Assembly (NCBI GenBank): GCA_025964625.1
Contig: JAOPYL010000182.1
Coordinates: 23,997 to 87,996 of the forward strand
Direction: 5' to 3'
Length of the DNA stretch: 64,000 nucleotides
Source of the DNA: Actinoallomurus sp.
GTDB lineage: Bacteria; Actinomycetota; Actinomycetes; Streptosporangiales; Streptosporangiaceae
Shown here: piece after piece, positions 18,142-27,652 of the stretch
How the letters are laid out: the number at the start of each line of letters is the position of its first letter
Numbering within the stretch: position 1 is the first letter of the stretch
Notes under the pieces: generated by a model
Database searches by the model: none
Seen by the model: only the letters and a program-made list of their open reading frames with translations
What the model was told of the DNA's origin: nothing
Made by a program: the position numbers and the translations under genes

Positions 18142-18265
18142 AAGTGAATCTTACGCACAGCAGTGGAAAGGCTCGCTTGTGGTGATGGCTCGTTCCAATG
18201 GACGATGGGACCGTACGGCTCGTACAGCGATTCACCAGCCCGAACAGCTTCATGGGAGTCATCTG

Positions 18266-19534
18266 ATGTCCGTCGCAGTGTCCGCGACTCTTGCCGCCAA
18301 CGAGGCCCTCGACCAGCGGCGCCGAGCCGGCCTGCCGGTGCTTCCCCTCGCCTTCGGCGAGGCGGGTCTGCCGGTCCTTCCCGCCCTCGAGGACGAGCTC
18401 GCCGCGGCCGCCGGTCGCGGCGCCTACGGGCCGGTCGCCGGAACCGCCGACCTGCGCACCGCCGCCGCGGGCTACTGGCGCCGTCGCGGCCTGTCCGCCG
18501 ACCCTGGGCTGGTCGTCGCCGGCCCCGGCAGCAAGCCGCTGCTGTACGGGCTGCTGCTCGCGATCGGCGGGGGGGTCGTGGTGCCCCGGCCGAGCTGGGT
18601 GAGCTACGCCGCGCAGACACGACTCATGGGCGCCGAGCCGATCTTCGTGCCGACCGCGCCCGGTGAGGGCGGCGTCCCGGACCCCGACGCGCTACTGGAG
18701 GCCGTGACCCTGGCCCGCGCCGCAGGACGGGACGTGCGATGCATCGTGGTCACCCTGCCCGACAACCCCACCGGCACCCTGGCCCGCCCGGACACGGTGC
18801 GGCGGATGTGCGAGGTGGCCCGCGAGCTCGATCTGATCATCATCGCGGACGAGATCTACCGGGATCTCGTCTTCGACCGGGACGTGGACTTCCCATGCCC
18901 GACCCGGTTCGCGCCGGAGCGCACCGTCATCACGACCGCCCTCAGCAAGAGCCTGGCGCTCGGCGGCTGGCGCATCGGCGTGGCGCTGCTGCCCGAAGCC
19001 CTGAGAGGGCTACGGGACCGGCTCGCCGGTGTGGCCAGTGAGATCTGGTCCAGCACCTCGGGCCCGATCCAGCAGGCGGCGGCGTACGCGTTCGCCGAAC
19101 CGCCCGAGATCGTCGAGCGCGTCGCCGCGGGCCGGCGGCTGCACGAGGCGGTCCTTCGGGCCATGGCGGCCCGGTTCGCCGCCGCCGGCGCGCGGGTGGC
19201 CGACCCGGAGGGAGGCTTCTACTGCTATCCGGACTTCGAGGATCTGCGCGAGCCGCTCGGCGTCCGCACGTCCGCCGAGCTCGCGCGGGTCCTCCTCGAC
19301 CGGTATGGCGTCGGTGTCCTTCCCGGCAGCGCGTTCGGCGACCCTGCGGAGGCGCTGCGGCTCCGGGTGGCGACCAGCCTGCTCTACGGCGAGACCGATC
19401 AGCAGCGGTACGCCGCCCTGGCCGCCCCGGACCCGGTCGTCCTCCCGTGGATCGCGACCGCGCTCGACCGCGCGACCGAGGTGCTCACCGGCCTGACCAC
19501 GGGCGCCGCCAGGCCCGTGGCCATGTCCGCCTGA
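18266..19534 (+). CDS. Class I/II PLP-dependent aminotransferase
   Basis: A 422-residue fold-type I aminotransferase. Seen are the small-domain entry GAYGPVAGTADLRTAAAGYW near residue 53, VVAGPGSKPLLYGLL, LPDNPTGTL with the PLP-contacting Asn near residue 170, LIIIADEIYRDLVFD, and the PLP lysine in TTALSKSLALGGWRIGVAL near residue 231. Start ATG 18266 is preceded by GGGAG. The gene diverges from a LysR regulator and converges on rsmB with an 11-nt gap. The amino acid substrate cannot be read from the sequence; aspartate- or aromatic-type are both possible. Confidence 0.88.
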   Translation: MSVAVSATLAANEALDQRRRAGLPVLPLAFGEAGLPVLPALEDELAAAAGRGAYGPVAGTADLRTAAAGYWRRRGLSADPGLVVAGPGSKPLLYGLLLAIGGGVVVPRPSWVSYAAQTRLMGAEPIFVPTAPGEGGVPDPDALLEAVTLARAAGRDVRCIVVTLPDNPTGTLARPDTVRRMCEVARELDLIIIADEIYRDLVFDRDVDFPCPTRFAPERTVITTALSKSLALGGWRIGVALLPEALRGLRDRLAGVASEIWSSTSGPIQQAAAYAFAEPPEIVERVAAGRRLHEAVLRAMAARFAAAGARVADPEGGFYCYPDFEDLREPLGVRTSAELARVLLDRYGVGVLPGSAFGDPAEALRLRVATSLLYGETDQQRYAALAAPDPVVLPWIATALDRATEVLTGLTTGAARPVAMSA

Positions 19535-19545
19535 GCGACGTCTCC

Positions 19546-20919
19546 TCAGCCGCGCCGGCGGAGCAGCGCGAGGAACATCGCGTCGGTGCCATGCCGGTGC
19601 GGCCAGAACTGCGCGTACGGACCGTCGCCCAGGCCGGGGACGCCCGGCAGACAGGAGCGGGCATCCAGGAGCTCGGCGTCACCGCGGTCGCGGAGCACGT
19701 CCTCGACCACCACCCGGGTCTCGGCGATGTGGGGTGAGCAGGTGACATAGGCGACCACGCCACCCGGCCGCGCGGCGTCCAGGGCCGAGCCGAGCAGCCG
19801 CCGCTGCAGCGGGCCCAGCTCGGCGATGGCCTCCGGGCCACGCCGCCAGCGCGCCTCCGGACGGCGGCGCAGCGCCCCGAGGCCGCTGCACGGCACGTCC
19901 GCGAGCACCCGGTCGAAGGAACCGGGACGCCAGGCGGGCCGGGTGCCGTCCGCGACGGCGACAGAGACCGCCGGCCCGACGCTGCCCTGGACGAGCCGGG
20001 CTCGGTGCGGCTGAAGGTCGCAGGCGAGCAGGTGTGCGCCCCGCTCCCCCGCCAGCCCGGCCAGCAGTGCCGCCTTGCCGCCGGGGCCGGCGCACAGGTC
20101 CAGCCAGCTCCCGTCCGGCCCGTCGAGCTCGGCCCGCGCGAGGGCGAGGGCGACCAGTTGGCTGCCCTCGTCCTGTACCGCGGCGCGGCCCTCGGCCACC
20201 GCGGGAACGGCCGCCGGGTCCCCTTCGGACAGGTAGGCGGCGTACGGGGAATACGCGCCGGGCTCGCCTCCCAGCTCCTCGACGGTCGAGCGGCCGGGCC
20301 TGGACACCAGCGTGACGCGCGGGCGTTCGTTGTCCGCGGCGAGCAGCGCCTCGATCTCGCCGGCGCCGGCCGCGTCGCGCAACGCATTGACGATCCAGCG
20401 AGGATGGCTGTACACGACCGCGAGACGGCCGGTCTCGTCGTCGGGCGCCACGATGGCCAGCCACGCGTCGCGGTCACGGGACGCGACCTTGCGCAACACG
20501 GCATTGGCGAACTTCGCCTGTCCCGGGCCGGCCACCGAGCGGGCCAGGTCGACGGTCGTCCCGACCGCGGCGTGCGGCGGGATGCGGGTGGCGAGCAACT
20601 GGTGCACGCCGAGTCTCAGGATGTTCAGCAGCGGCCCGTCGATCTTGGCGACCGGCCGGTCGCTGCACATGCCGAGCACGGCGTCGTAGGTGCCGCGCCC
20701 GCGCAGCGTGCCATAGGTCAGCTCGGTGGCGAGCGCGGCGTCGCGCCCGCCCAGGCCGCGGTCGCGCAGCAGCGAGGGCAGCAGCAGGTTGGCGTAGGCG
20801 TTGCGGTCGTCGACCGCCTGAACGACGTCGAAGGCGGTGCGCCGGACCGGGTCGCGGGGGCGCTTCGGCTGCCGGTGACCCTGGCGGGTTCCCGTGGGGC
20901 GTGCGGGCCGTGGAGGCAT
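19546..20919 (-). CDS. rsmB: 16S rRNA (cytosine967-C5)-methyltransferase
   Basis: A 457-residue RsmB/Sun protein. The N-terminal NusB-like helical domain (about 25-165) has AFDVVQAVDDRNAYANLLLPSLL and DAALATELTYGTLRG. The C-terminal catalytic domain has SAM-binding WLDLCAGPGGKAALLAGLA near residue 263 and the two catalytic cysteines in ADVPCSGLGALRRRPE and AYVTCSPHIAETR. The first about 25 residues are a basic Pro/Arg extension. The ATG overlaps the fmt stop by one nt, placing it last in a def-fmt-rsmB translation gene set. Confidence 0.95.
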   Translation of the reverse strand: MPPRPARPTGTRQGHRQPKRPRDPVRRTAFDVVQAVDDRNAYANLLLPSLLRDRGLGGRDAALATELTYGTLRGRGTYDAVLGMCSDRPVAKIDGPLLNILRLGVHQLLATRIPPHAAVGTTVDLARSVAGPGQAKFANAVLRKVASRDRDAWLAIVAPDDETGRLAVVYSHPRWIVNALRDAAGAGEIEALLAADNERPRVTLVSRPGRSTVEELGGEPGAYSPYAAYLSEGDPAAVPAVAEGRAAVQDEGSQLVALALARAELDGPDGSWLDLCAGPGGKAALLAGLAGERGAHLLACDLQPHRARLVQGSVGPAVSVAVADGTRPAWRPGSFDRVLADVPCSGLGALRRRPEARWRRGPEAIAELGPLQRRLLGSALDAARPGGVVAYVTCSPHIAETRVVVEDVLRDRGDAELLDARSCLPGVPGLGDGPYAQFWPHRHGTDAMFLALLRRRG

Positions 20920-21845
20920 CAGATCAGGGCTTCCTCATCGGCCGGCCGGACCCCGCGCGCCCAGTCCGCCGCGGCCATGCGCTGCTTGCCCTGCGGCTGC
21001 ACCTCGCCGAGGGCGACCGGATGCGAACCGGTGCCGGCCAGCGTTTCGCTCTTGGTGGCCCGCAGCTCGCCGGGCGCGAGCGCCGGGCCGTCTGGGACCA
21101 GGCGTACGGCACCGACCTTGAGCCGCTCGCCGCGGAACGTGGTCCAGGCTCCCGGAGCCGGCGTGCAGGCGCGGATGAGCCGGTCGACGTGCTGGGCCGG
21201 CCTGGTCCAGTCGACGTGGGCGTCGTCGGGCGTCAGCTTCGGCGCGTAGGACACGCCGTCGCCCGGCTGAGGACGCGCCTCGAGCTCGCCCTCCTCGACG
21301 CCGTCCAGGGTGGCGACCAGCAGCTGTGCTCCCGTCTCGGCGAGGCGGCCGAGAAGATCGCCGCTGGTGTCGTCCGGCAGGATCTGCTCGGTGACGACGC
21401 CGTACACCGGCCCGGTGTCGAGGTCCTCCTCGATGTGGAAGGTCGCCGCGCCGGTGATGTCGTCGCCGTGGAGGACGGCGCGCTGCACCGGCGCCGCGCC
21501 GCGCCAGGCGGGCAGCAGCGAGAAGTGCAGGTTGATCCAGCCGTGCCGGGGGATGTCGAGCGCCACGGGGGGAATCAGCGCGCCGTAGGCGACGACGGGA
21601 CAGCAGTCGGGGCCGATGGCACGCAGCCGGTCCAGGAAGTCCGGGTCCTTGACCTTGGCCGGCCTGAGGACCTCGATCCCGGCCTCGGCGGCGCGCTGCC
21701 CGACCGGGCTGGGCATCAGCCTGCGGCCCCGGCCGGCCGGGGCGTCCGGCCGGGTGATGACGGCGACGACCTCGTGCCGGGACTTGAGCAGGGCCTCCAG
21801 CGCGGGCACCGCGGTCTGGGGCGTCCCGGCGAAGACGAGGCGCAC
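20919..21845 (-). CDS. fmt: Methionyl-tRNA formyltransferase
   Basis: A 308-residue enzyme that formylates initiator Met-tRNA. Motifs: [20 protein letters not shown] at the start, [21 protein letters not shown] near residue 105 with the Asn-His catalytic pair, and [14 protein letters not shown] with the Asp near residue 143. The C-terminal OB-like domain runs from about residue 205. Partner of def (55 nt upstream) and coupled to rsmB by a 1-nt overlap. Confidence 0.96.
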   Translation of the reverse strand: MRLVFAGTPQTAVPALEALLKSRHEVVAVITRPDAPAGRGRRLMPSPVGQRAAEAGIEVLRPAKVKDPDFLDRLRAIGPDCCPVVAYGALIPPVALDIPRHGWINLHFSLLPAWRGAAPVQRAVLHGDDITGAATFHIEEDLDTGPVYGVVTEQILPDDTSGDLLGRLAETGAQLLVATLDGVEEGELEARPQPGDGVSYAPKLTPDDAHVDWTRPAQHVDRLIRACTPAPGAWTTFRGERLKVGAVRLVPDGPALAPGELRATKSETLAGTGSHPVALGEVQPQGKQRMAAADWARGVRPADEEALI

Positions 21846-21900
21846 TAGAGCACACCGCCCGCGCCGCGCGCGCCCGTGCCGCGGGCACTGTCCGGGCGGG

Positions 21901-22446
21901 TCACAGCGCCTTCCCGAACATCGGATGCGGGGAGTCCTTGATGACGGGTGCGGAGTCGCCGAACCACTCGGCCTCGCGAATCGCCTTCATCGCGGCCTTG
22001 CGCTGATCGGGGTCGAGCCGGTCGATGAAGATGATGCCGTCGAGGTGGTCGGTCTCGTGCTGGACGCAGCGGGCCAGCAGGTGGGTGCCCTCGAGGACGA
22101 TCGGCTCGCCGTACATGTTGAAGCCCCTGGCGACGACGCCGACCGCCCGCTTCGCCGGGAAGACGAGGCCGGGCAGCGAAAGGCAGCCCTCATCGTCCTC
22201 CTCCTGCTCGTCTGACAGGTCGAGGGTGGGGTTGACGACGTGGCCCAGCTGCTCGTCGACGTAGTAGGTGAAGACCCGCAGGCCGACGCCGAGCTGCGGG
22301 GCGGCGAGCCCCACGCCGGGCGCGTCGAGCATGGTCTCCGACAGGTCGTTGACGAGCGTGCGCAGCTCCTTGTCGAAGTCCTTCACCGGATCGGCCGGTG
22401 TACGCAGCACCGGGTCACCGAAGAGGCGGATGGGCTTGACGGCCAC
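21901..22446 (-). CDS. def: Peptide deformylase
   Basis: A 181-residue metallopeptidase removing N-formyl from nascent proteins. All three family motifs are intact: [12 protein letters not shown] near residue 45, EGCLSLPGL near residue 87 with the metal Cys, and QHETDHLDG near residue 129 (HExxH). Start is GTG 22446. [11 protein letters not shown] acidic stretch precedes motif 2, common in actinobacterial members. It sits between priA and fmt. Confidence 0.96.
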   Translation of the reverse strand: MAVKPIRLFGDPVLRTPADPVKDFDKELRTLVNDLSETMLDAPGVGLAAPQLGVGLRVFTYYVDEQLGHVVNPTLDLSDEQEEDDEGCLSLPGLVFPAKRAVGVVARGFNMYGEPIVLEGTHLLARCVQHETDHLDGIIFIDRLDPDQRKAAMKAIREAEWFGDSAPVIKDSPHPMFGKAL

Positions 22447-22491
22447 GTACGGCTCCGTTCACGTCTGGACTGGATCTCACTAGTTTACGGA

Positions 22492-24708
22492 TCAAATCAG
22501 CTCCAGGGGGTCGACGCGCACTCGGACGACCTCGGTGGTCCTGCGCGTGCTGCGTGCGGCCTGGGCCTCCTTGAGGAGCCGGGACAGGGCGGCGCCGCGC
22601 GCCCGGTCCACCCGGATAAGCGCCCGCTCCTGGCCGTCCCCCACCTCGACCGGGCCCAGCACCTCCGCGTCCGGGGGCACTCCGGCGGCCTCGACGAGGT
22701 CGCGGACGGCCTGCGGACTCCCGGTGAGCGAGGCCATCCGGACGGCGGGCGGGAAGCCGAGTTCGCGGCGCTCGGCGAGCTCGCGTTCGGCGTAGGTGAC
22801 CGGATCCCAGCGGATCAGGGCCTGGACCGGGGCCAGCGACCCGTCGGCGAGCACGATCACCGGGCCGCGCGGCCGGACCAGGGCGGCGGCGTTCATCCAG
22901 CGGCGCAGCGCCTCCTCGCCGGCTCTGAGGTCGGCGCGGCCGAGCAGCACCCATCCGTCGAGCAGCAGCGCGGCGGCGTACCCCCCGTCGGGGACGGGCT
23001 CGGCCCCGGGCGTGGCGACGACCAGCGCCGGCTCCGCGCTCACCGTCGCGAGCACGCCGTCCCGCCCGGACGTGCGGACCGGGACGCCGGGAAAGGCGCG
23101 GCCCAGCTCCTCGGCGGTGCGCCGGGCGCCGACGACGACCGCTCGCACCTGCCGCCCGCCGCACTCCGGGCACCGCCACGCACCGGCGATCCGGCCGCAC
23201 CACCGGCAGTACGGCGCCGCGTGGGACGACGTGAGCGCCAGCGGTCCCTCGCATTCCGGGCAGCGCGCCGGGTCGCGGCAGCGGGCGCACGCCAGCGCGG
23301 GCACGTATCCGCGCCGTGGCACCTGCACGAGCACCGGGCCGTTCTCCAGGCCCTGCCGGGCGGCGCGGAACGCCAGATGCGGCAGGCGCGCGCTCCGCGC
23401 GGCCTCGTCGCGGGCCAGATCGGCGTCGTCGCCGGAGGGCCGGATGTAGGCCATGGAGCCGCGCAGGTGCTCCCGGCCGGGGACGAGCGGATGCGCCCAG
23501 CCCGTCCGGACGAGCTCGGTGCCGTCGGCGGTGCGGGTGAAGCCGCCGATGAGCGCGCCCGCTCCGGCTCGGTGGGCGCGCAGCGCCAGCACCTCGCGGG
23601 CGTGCGGGTAGGGCGCGTGCGGCTCGGCGTGCACGTCGTCCCCGTCGTCCCAGAGCACCAGCAGGCCGAGGTCCCGTACCGGCGCGAACATCGCGGCCCG
23701 CGTGCCGACGACGGCCTTCACCCGCCCGCGTCGTACGGCCAGCCAGCGGCGGTACCGCTCGGCCGGCCCCAGCTCCGCGGTGAGCGCGACGTGCCGGTCC
23801 GGGCCGAGCTCGTTCTCCAGGGCCGAGTCGACGCGGGCCACGTCGCGTCCGTCCGCCACCACGATCAGCACGCCGTGCCCGCCCGCCAGCGTGGCCCGTG
23901 CCGCACGGGCGACCGCGGCGGTCCAGTCGGCGCCGGGCAGCGCACTCCACACCGCACGAGGCGCGCGCCCGGCCGTCAGCGCGGTGAGGAAGGACGGCCC
24001 CGCCGGGTAGGCCTCCCACGGTCCGGGCTCGGCAGGCGGATCCGGCAGCCCCGCACCCGCGCGCCCACCGGCCGCCGGATCCCCCGCCACCGGCTCCGCG
24101 TCCATCGGTTCCGCCTGCGTCGGCTCAGCGGCAGTCGGCTCCGTGTCGGCGGGTTCGCCGTCGGGCGGGCCGGCGGCCGCGCTCTTGTCCTCCGCCTCGA
24201 CCCGGGCGTGCCGGGGCGGGACGGCCAGGCGCAGCACGTCGGCGAGCGTGCCCGCGTAGCGGTCCGCGACCTCTCTGGCGAGCGCCGCGATCTCGGGGGC
24301 CAGCACCGGCTCCGGCGAGGTGACGCGTTCGATGAAGGCGAGCCTGCCCTCGTGGTCGCTCCTCTCGACACGCTCCAGCAGGAAGCCGTCCATGAGCTGG
24401 CCGGCGAACCGGACCCGGACCCGGCATCCCGGCACGGCCGCCTCGTCCAGCCCATCCGGTACGAGGTAGTCGAACAGCCGGTCCAGATGGGGCAGCGAGA
24501 TGTCGACCGCGACGCGTGCCACGGGCAGCGTCTCAGCCGGTTGCCGCGCCCCCTTCTTCGACGTCCGCTTCCGCTTGGCGGTCGTGCCCCTGCGGGCCGC
24601 CCCGGACATCGGGGTCTCCTCCGGAGTCGTACCGCCCGCGGGCGTGACGGTGCCCTCCGGGAGGTCGCCCATCCCCGGAAGCAGCCCCATGTCCGCGCCT
24701 TCCGTCAC
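22492..24708 (-). CDS. priA: Primosomal protein N' (PriA), degenerate helicase type
   Basis: A 738-residue PriA. The N-terminal DNA-binding domain (VARVAVDISLPHLDRLFDYLVPDGL near residue 47) and the zinc-binding region (CARCRDPARCPEC and CRWCGRIAGAWRCPECGG near residues 465-505) are present. The helicase core is degenerate: the position of the Walker A loop reads ALPGADWTAAV without the GK-T/S, and the DEEH box reads LWDDGDDVHAEPH. This loss is typical of actinobacterial PriA, which probably acts as a loader rather than a helicase. Residues 1-45 and an acidic Glu/Pro-rich insertion near 165-220 are low complexity. It may use a later ATG at 24690. Confidence 0.92.
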   Translation of the reverse strand: MTEGADMGLLPGMGDLPEGTVTPAGGTTPEETPMSGAARRGTTAKRKRTSKKGARQPAETLPVARVAVDISLPHLDRLFDYLVPDGLDEAAVPGCRVRVRFAGQLMDGFLLERVERSDHEGRLAFIERVTSPEPVLAPEIAALAREVADRYAGTLADVLRLAVPPRHARVEAEDKSAAAGPPDGEPADTEPTAAEPTQAEPMDAEPVAGDPAAGGRAGAGLPDPPAEPGPWEAYPAGPSFLTALTAGRAPRAVWSALPGADWTAAVARAARATLAGGHGVLIVVADGRDVARVDSALENELGPDRHVALTAELGPAERYRRWLAVRRGRVKAVVGTRAAMFAPVRDLGLLVLWDDGDDVHAEPHAPYPHAREVLALRAHRAGAGALIGGFTRTADGTELVRTGWAHPLVPGREHLRGSMAYIRPSGDDADLARDEAARSARLPHLAFRAARQGLENGPVLVQVPRRGYVPALACARCRDPARCPECEGPLALTSSHAAPYCRWCGRIAGAWRCPECGGRQVRAVVVGARRTAEELGRAFPGVPVRTSGRDGVLATVSAEPALVVATPGAEPVPDGGYAAALLLDGWVLLGRADLRAGEEALRRWMNAAALVRPRGPVIVLADGSLAPVQALIRWDPVTYAERELAERRELGFPPAVRMASLTGSPQAVRDLVEAAGVPPDAEVLGPVEVGDGQERALIRVDRARGAALSRLLKEAQAARSTRRTTEVVRVRVDPLELI

Positions 24709-24750
24709 GCCCCCCGTCCTACCAGACGGGGAGGGCGGGCCGTTCCGAGC

Positions 24751-25965
24751 TCAGCTCGCGGTGAAGGTGACCGGCAGGTGCTCCGGGCCGCGCAGGCTGG
24801 CGATGTGCCACTGGAGATCCTCGTACGGCACCGCGAGGGCCAGGTTGGGGAGGCGCCGGAGTACGGTGCCGATCGCGATCTCCCCCTCCAGCCGCGCCAG
24901 CGGCGCCCCGAGGCAGTAGTGGATACCGTGCCCGAACGCGAGATGGGCGTTCTCGGCCCGGGTGACGTCGAGACGGTCGGGATCGGGGAACCGCGCCGGG
25001 TCACGGTCGGCGATGGCGGTCGCGACCAGCACGGTCGCGCCGCGCGGGATGGTCACGCCGCCGATCTCCACGTCCTCGGTGGGGAACCGGATGATGCCGG
25101 GGTTGATCGGGCCGTCGTACCGCAGGAACTCCTCCACCGCGCCCGGCAGCAGATCCGGGTCGTCGCGCAGGAGCTTGAGCTGATCGCGGTGGGCGAGCAG
25201 GGCCGCCACGCCGCCGCCGATCAGGTTGACCGTGGTGACGTACCCGGCGACCAGCAGCAGGAAGGACATCGCGACCAGTTCGTCCTCGTCCAGGCTGCGC
25301 TCCTCGTCGCGGGCGGTGACGAGCGCGCTGAGCAGGTCGTCGGCGGGCCGCTTCCGTTTGGCCGCGAGCAGCCGTTCCAGGTAGGACCACATCTGCTGCC
25401 ACGCGCTGTCCGTCAGCTCCCGGTCCGGCGGGCCCGGCCGCTGGGCGAGCATGATGTCGGTCCACTCCTGGAAGCCCTCACGGTCCTCGCCGGGCACGCC
25501 GAGCAGCTCGCTGATGACCGTGACCGGGAGCGGCAGCGCGAAGTCCTCGACCAGGTCGGCGCGGCCGGCCGGCGTCACGGCGTCGAGCAGCCGGTCGGTG
25601 ATCCCCTGGACGCGAGGACGCAGCGCGGCGACGCGGCGGACGGTGAACGCCTTGGACACCAGACGGCGCAGCCGGGTGTGGTCGGGCGGCCCGATCCGGA
25701 TCATGCTGCGCAGGAACGACTCCCGCTCCATCGAGGGCAGCTGGTCCAGCAGCCGGGTGTCGGTGGCGTCCCGGAAGTCGCTGCTCAGCCGCGGGTCCGA
25801 CAGCGCCGCGAGCCCGTCCTCATAGCGCGCGATCAGCCACGCCTCCACTCCGCGGGCCGTGACCACCCGGCGTACCGGGCCGCGGCCCCGCAGCGCCTTG
25901 TAGAACGGAAACGGGTCCGCGGCGAAGGCCGGGTCCTCGTAGGGGAAAACGGTCGGCTCGCCCAT
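24751..25965 (-). CDS. Cytochrome P450 (CYP107-like)
   Basis: A 404-residue soluble bacterial P450. The heme-binding loop FGHGIHYCLGAPLARLE has the thiolate ligand Cys351; the ExxR helix is E279-R282; DHTRLRRLVSKAFT near residue 95 is the C-helix. Start ATG 25965 has GGGAGG upstream. The I-helix reads AGYVTT (240-245): the oxygen-activating Thr is kept but the acidic residue normally before it (AGHETT) is Val, which is unusual and may alter proton delivery. It lies between metK and priA, where no P450 is expected, with no redox partner nearby. Substrate unknown. Confidence 0.92.
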   Translation of the reverse strand: MGEPTVFPYEDPAFAADPFPFYKALRGRGPVRRVVTARGVEAWLIARYEDGLAALSDPRLSSDFRDATDTRLLDQLPSMERESFLRSMIRIGPPDHTRLRRLVSKAFTVRRVAALRPRVQGITDRLLDAVTPAGRADLVEDFALPLPVTVISELLGVPGEDREGFQEWTDIMLAQRPGPPDRELTDSAWQQMWSYLERLLAAKRKRPADDLLSALVTARDEERSLDEDELVAMSFLLLVAGYVTTVNLIGGGVAALLAHRDQLKLLRDDPDLLPGAVEEFLRYDGPINPGIIRFPTEDVEIGGVTIPRGATVLVATAIADRDPARFPDPDRLDVTRAENAHLAFGHGIHYCLGAPLARLEGEIAIGTVLRRLPNLALAVPYEDLQWHIASLRGPEHLPVTFTAS

Positions 25966-26285
25966 CGGGCACCTCCCACCTCACCGGTGACTCAGTGGGC
26001 GGCGGGGCCGCCGTCCCGGCCCTGTCGATCAGGACCGCCCCCGTCCGCCGGAACGCGGATGCCGATGGCACCGGAGGCGTCCGGCGTGGTCCGCTCATCG
26101 GATCGGCGGCTCCGCGAACGGCGGAGCCGAGATGCCCCCGTGCCGGGCGATGACTCACCGCCCCGGCACTCCTGGATGTGCCCGCCACGATGTGTGTCCA
26201 AGCGCGTACGCCGCCCGCCCGGCCCGCGACGCCGCATGCGCCGGCCGGCGGACGCACCGGCCCGCGCGGTTCGGAGAAGGCGAAA
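25966..26285. other. Intergenic region between metK terminator and P450
   Basis: About 320 nt. Short frames exist on both strands but none has a ribosome-binding site or a convincing protein. It should hold the P450 promoter; I could not identify one. Confidence 0.45.
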
Positions 26286-26321
26286 GGCGGCCCGGACACG
26301 CCGCGGCGTGTCCGGGCCGCC
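26286..26321 (-). terminator. Intrinsic terminator of metK
   Basis: A perfect 17-bp inverted repeat (GGCGGCCCGGACACGCC, 2-nt centre, then its complement) lies 18 nt past the metK stop. On the minus strand it is followed by TTTCGCC, a short T-run. It separates metK from the P450-priA genes. Confidence 0.8.
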
Positions 26322-26338
26322 CCTTCGTATCAAGCCCG

Positions 26339-27532
26339 TCAGAGGCCGGCGGCCTCACGCAGCGCGTCGGCGCGGTGGGTGGTCTCCCAGGAGAAGTCCG
26401 GCTCCTCGCGGCCGAAGTGACCGTAGGCCGCAGTCTGGGAGTAGATCGGACGGAGCAGGTCGAGGTCGCGGATGATCGCGGCCGGGCGCAGGTCGAAGAC
26501 CGCGAGCACGGCCTCCTGGATCTTGGCCACCGGAAGCTTCTCGGTGCCGAAGGTCTCGATGAACAGCCCGACCGGGTGTGCCTTGCCGATGGCGTACGCG
26601 ACCTGGGCCTCGCAGCGGTCGGCCAGTCCGGCGGCGACGACGTTCTTGGCGACCCAGCGCATGGCGTAGGCGGCCGAGCGGTCGACCTTGGAGGGGTCCT
26701 TGCCGGAGAACGCACCGCCGCCATGGCGGGCCATGCCGCCGTAGGTGTCAATGATGATCTTGCGACCGGTCAGGCCCGCGTCACCCATGGGTCCGCCGAT
26801 CTCGAAGCGGCCCGTCGGGTTGACCAGCAGCCGGTAGCCCTCGGTGTCGAGGTCGAGGTCGGCGACGATCGGGTCGACCACGTGCTCCTTGATGTCCGGC
26901 GTCAGCAGGTCGCTCAGGCTGATGTCGGGGGCGTGCTGAGAGGACACGACGACGGTGTCCAGCCGGACCGGGCGGTCGCCGTCGTACTCGATGGTGACCT
27001 GGGTCTTGCCGTCGGGCCGGAGGTAGGGCACCACGCCGGTGTTGCGCACGGCGGACAGCCGGCGGGCCAGCCGGTGCGCGACGGTGATCGGCAGCGGCAT
27101 CAGCTCAGGGGTCTCCCGGCACGCGTAGCCGAACATCAGGCCCTGGTCGCCGGCGCCCTGGCGGTCGAGCTCGTCGATGCCCTCGCCCTCGCGGGTCTCG
27201 TACGCGTCGTCGACGCCCTGCGCGATGTCGGGCGACTGGGCGCCGATCGACACGGAGACGCCGCACGAGTGCCCGTCGAAACCCTTGCTGGAAGAGTCGT
27301 AACCGATGTCCAGGATCTTCTCCCGGATCACACCGGGAATGTCCACGTAGGTCTCGGTGGTCACCTCGCCGGCGACATGCACCTGGCCAGTGGTGATCAT
27401 GGTCTCGACTGCGACGCGGCTCTTGGCGTCGTCTTTCAGCATCGCGTCGAGGATCGCGTCACTGATCTGGTCCGCGATCTTGTCCGGGTGACCCTCGGTC
27501 ACGGATTCTGAAGTGAACAGGCGACGGGACAC
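26339..27532 (-). CDS. metK: S-adenosylmethionine synthetase
   Basis: A 397-residue enzyme making SAM from ATP and methionine. Motifs: [20 protein letters not shown] near residue 6, [12 protein letters not shown] near residue 127, the conserved [18 protein letters not shown] near residue 273, and [19 protein letters not shown] 27532 has AAGGAG about 8 nt upstream. It follows coaBC by 120 nt in the mihF-gmk-rpoZ-coaBC-metK series. No SAM riboswitch was recognised in the 120-nt leader. Confidence 0.97.
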   Translation of the reverse strand: MSRRLFTSESVTEGHPDKIADQISDAILDAMLKDDAKSRVAVETMITTGQVHVAGEVTTETYVDIPGVIREKILDIGYDSSSKGFDGHSCGVSVSIGAQSPDIAQGVDDAYETREGEGIDELDRQGAGDQGLMFGYACRETPELMPLPITVAHRLARRLSAVRNTGVVPYLRPDGKTQVTIEYDGDRPVRLDTVVVSSQHAPDISLSDLLTPDIKEHVVDPIVADLDLDTEGYRLLVNPTGRFEIGGPMGDAGLTGRKIIIDTYGGMARHGGGAFSGKDPSKVDRSAAYAMRWVAKNVVAAGLADRCEAQVAYAIGKAHPVGLFIETFGTEKLPVAKIQEAVLAVFDLRPAAIIRDLDLLRPIYSQTAAYGHFGREEPDFSWETTHRADALREAAGL

Positions 27533-27652
27533 GTGCGTGTACTCCTTGCAGCGGCTGCTGACTGACGTAGCAGAAACGGACTTACGGACATCGAAGGCGA
27601 AGTCTATCGAGGGCCGATCAAGCCTGAGCGAAGACGTGCGGGTTGGCCGGTC

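Noticed and set aside
18144..18158. GTG-N9-CAC as a firm LysR operator
   Set aside because: The match is short and asymmetric inside; kept only as a weak remark under the LysR gene.
22492..24708. PriA lacking a Walker A loop considered as a pseudogene
   Set aside because: The frame is intact and this loss is the normal state in actinobacterial PriA.
22240..26475. A very long open frame on the plus strand opposite def, priA and the P450
   Set aside because: It is the GC-bias shadow of three clear genes on the other strand; it contains no recognisable domain and crosses several gene borders.
27533..27652. Possible SAM-type riboswitch in the metK leader
   Set aside because: None of the SAM-I, SAM-II, SAM-IV or SAH consensus cores could be matched.
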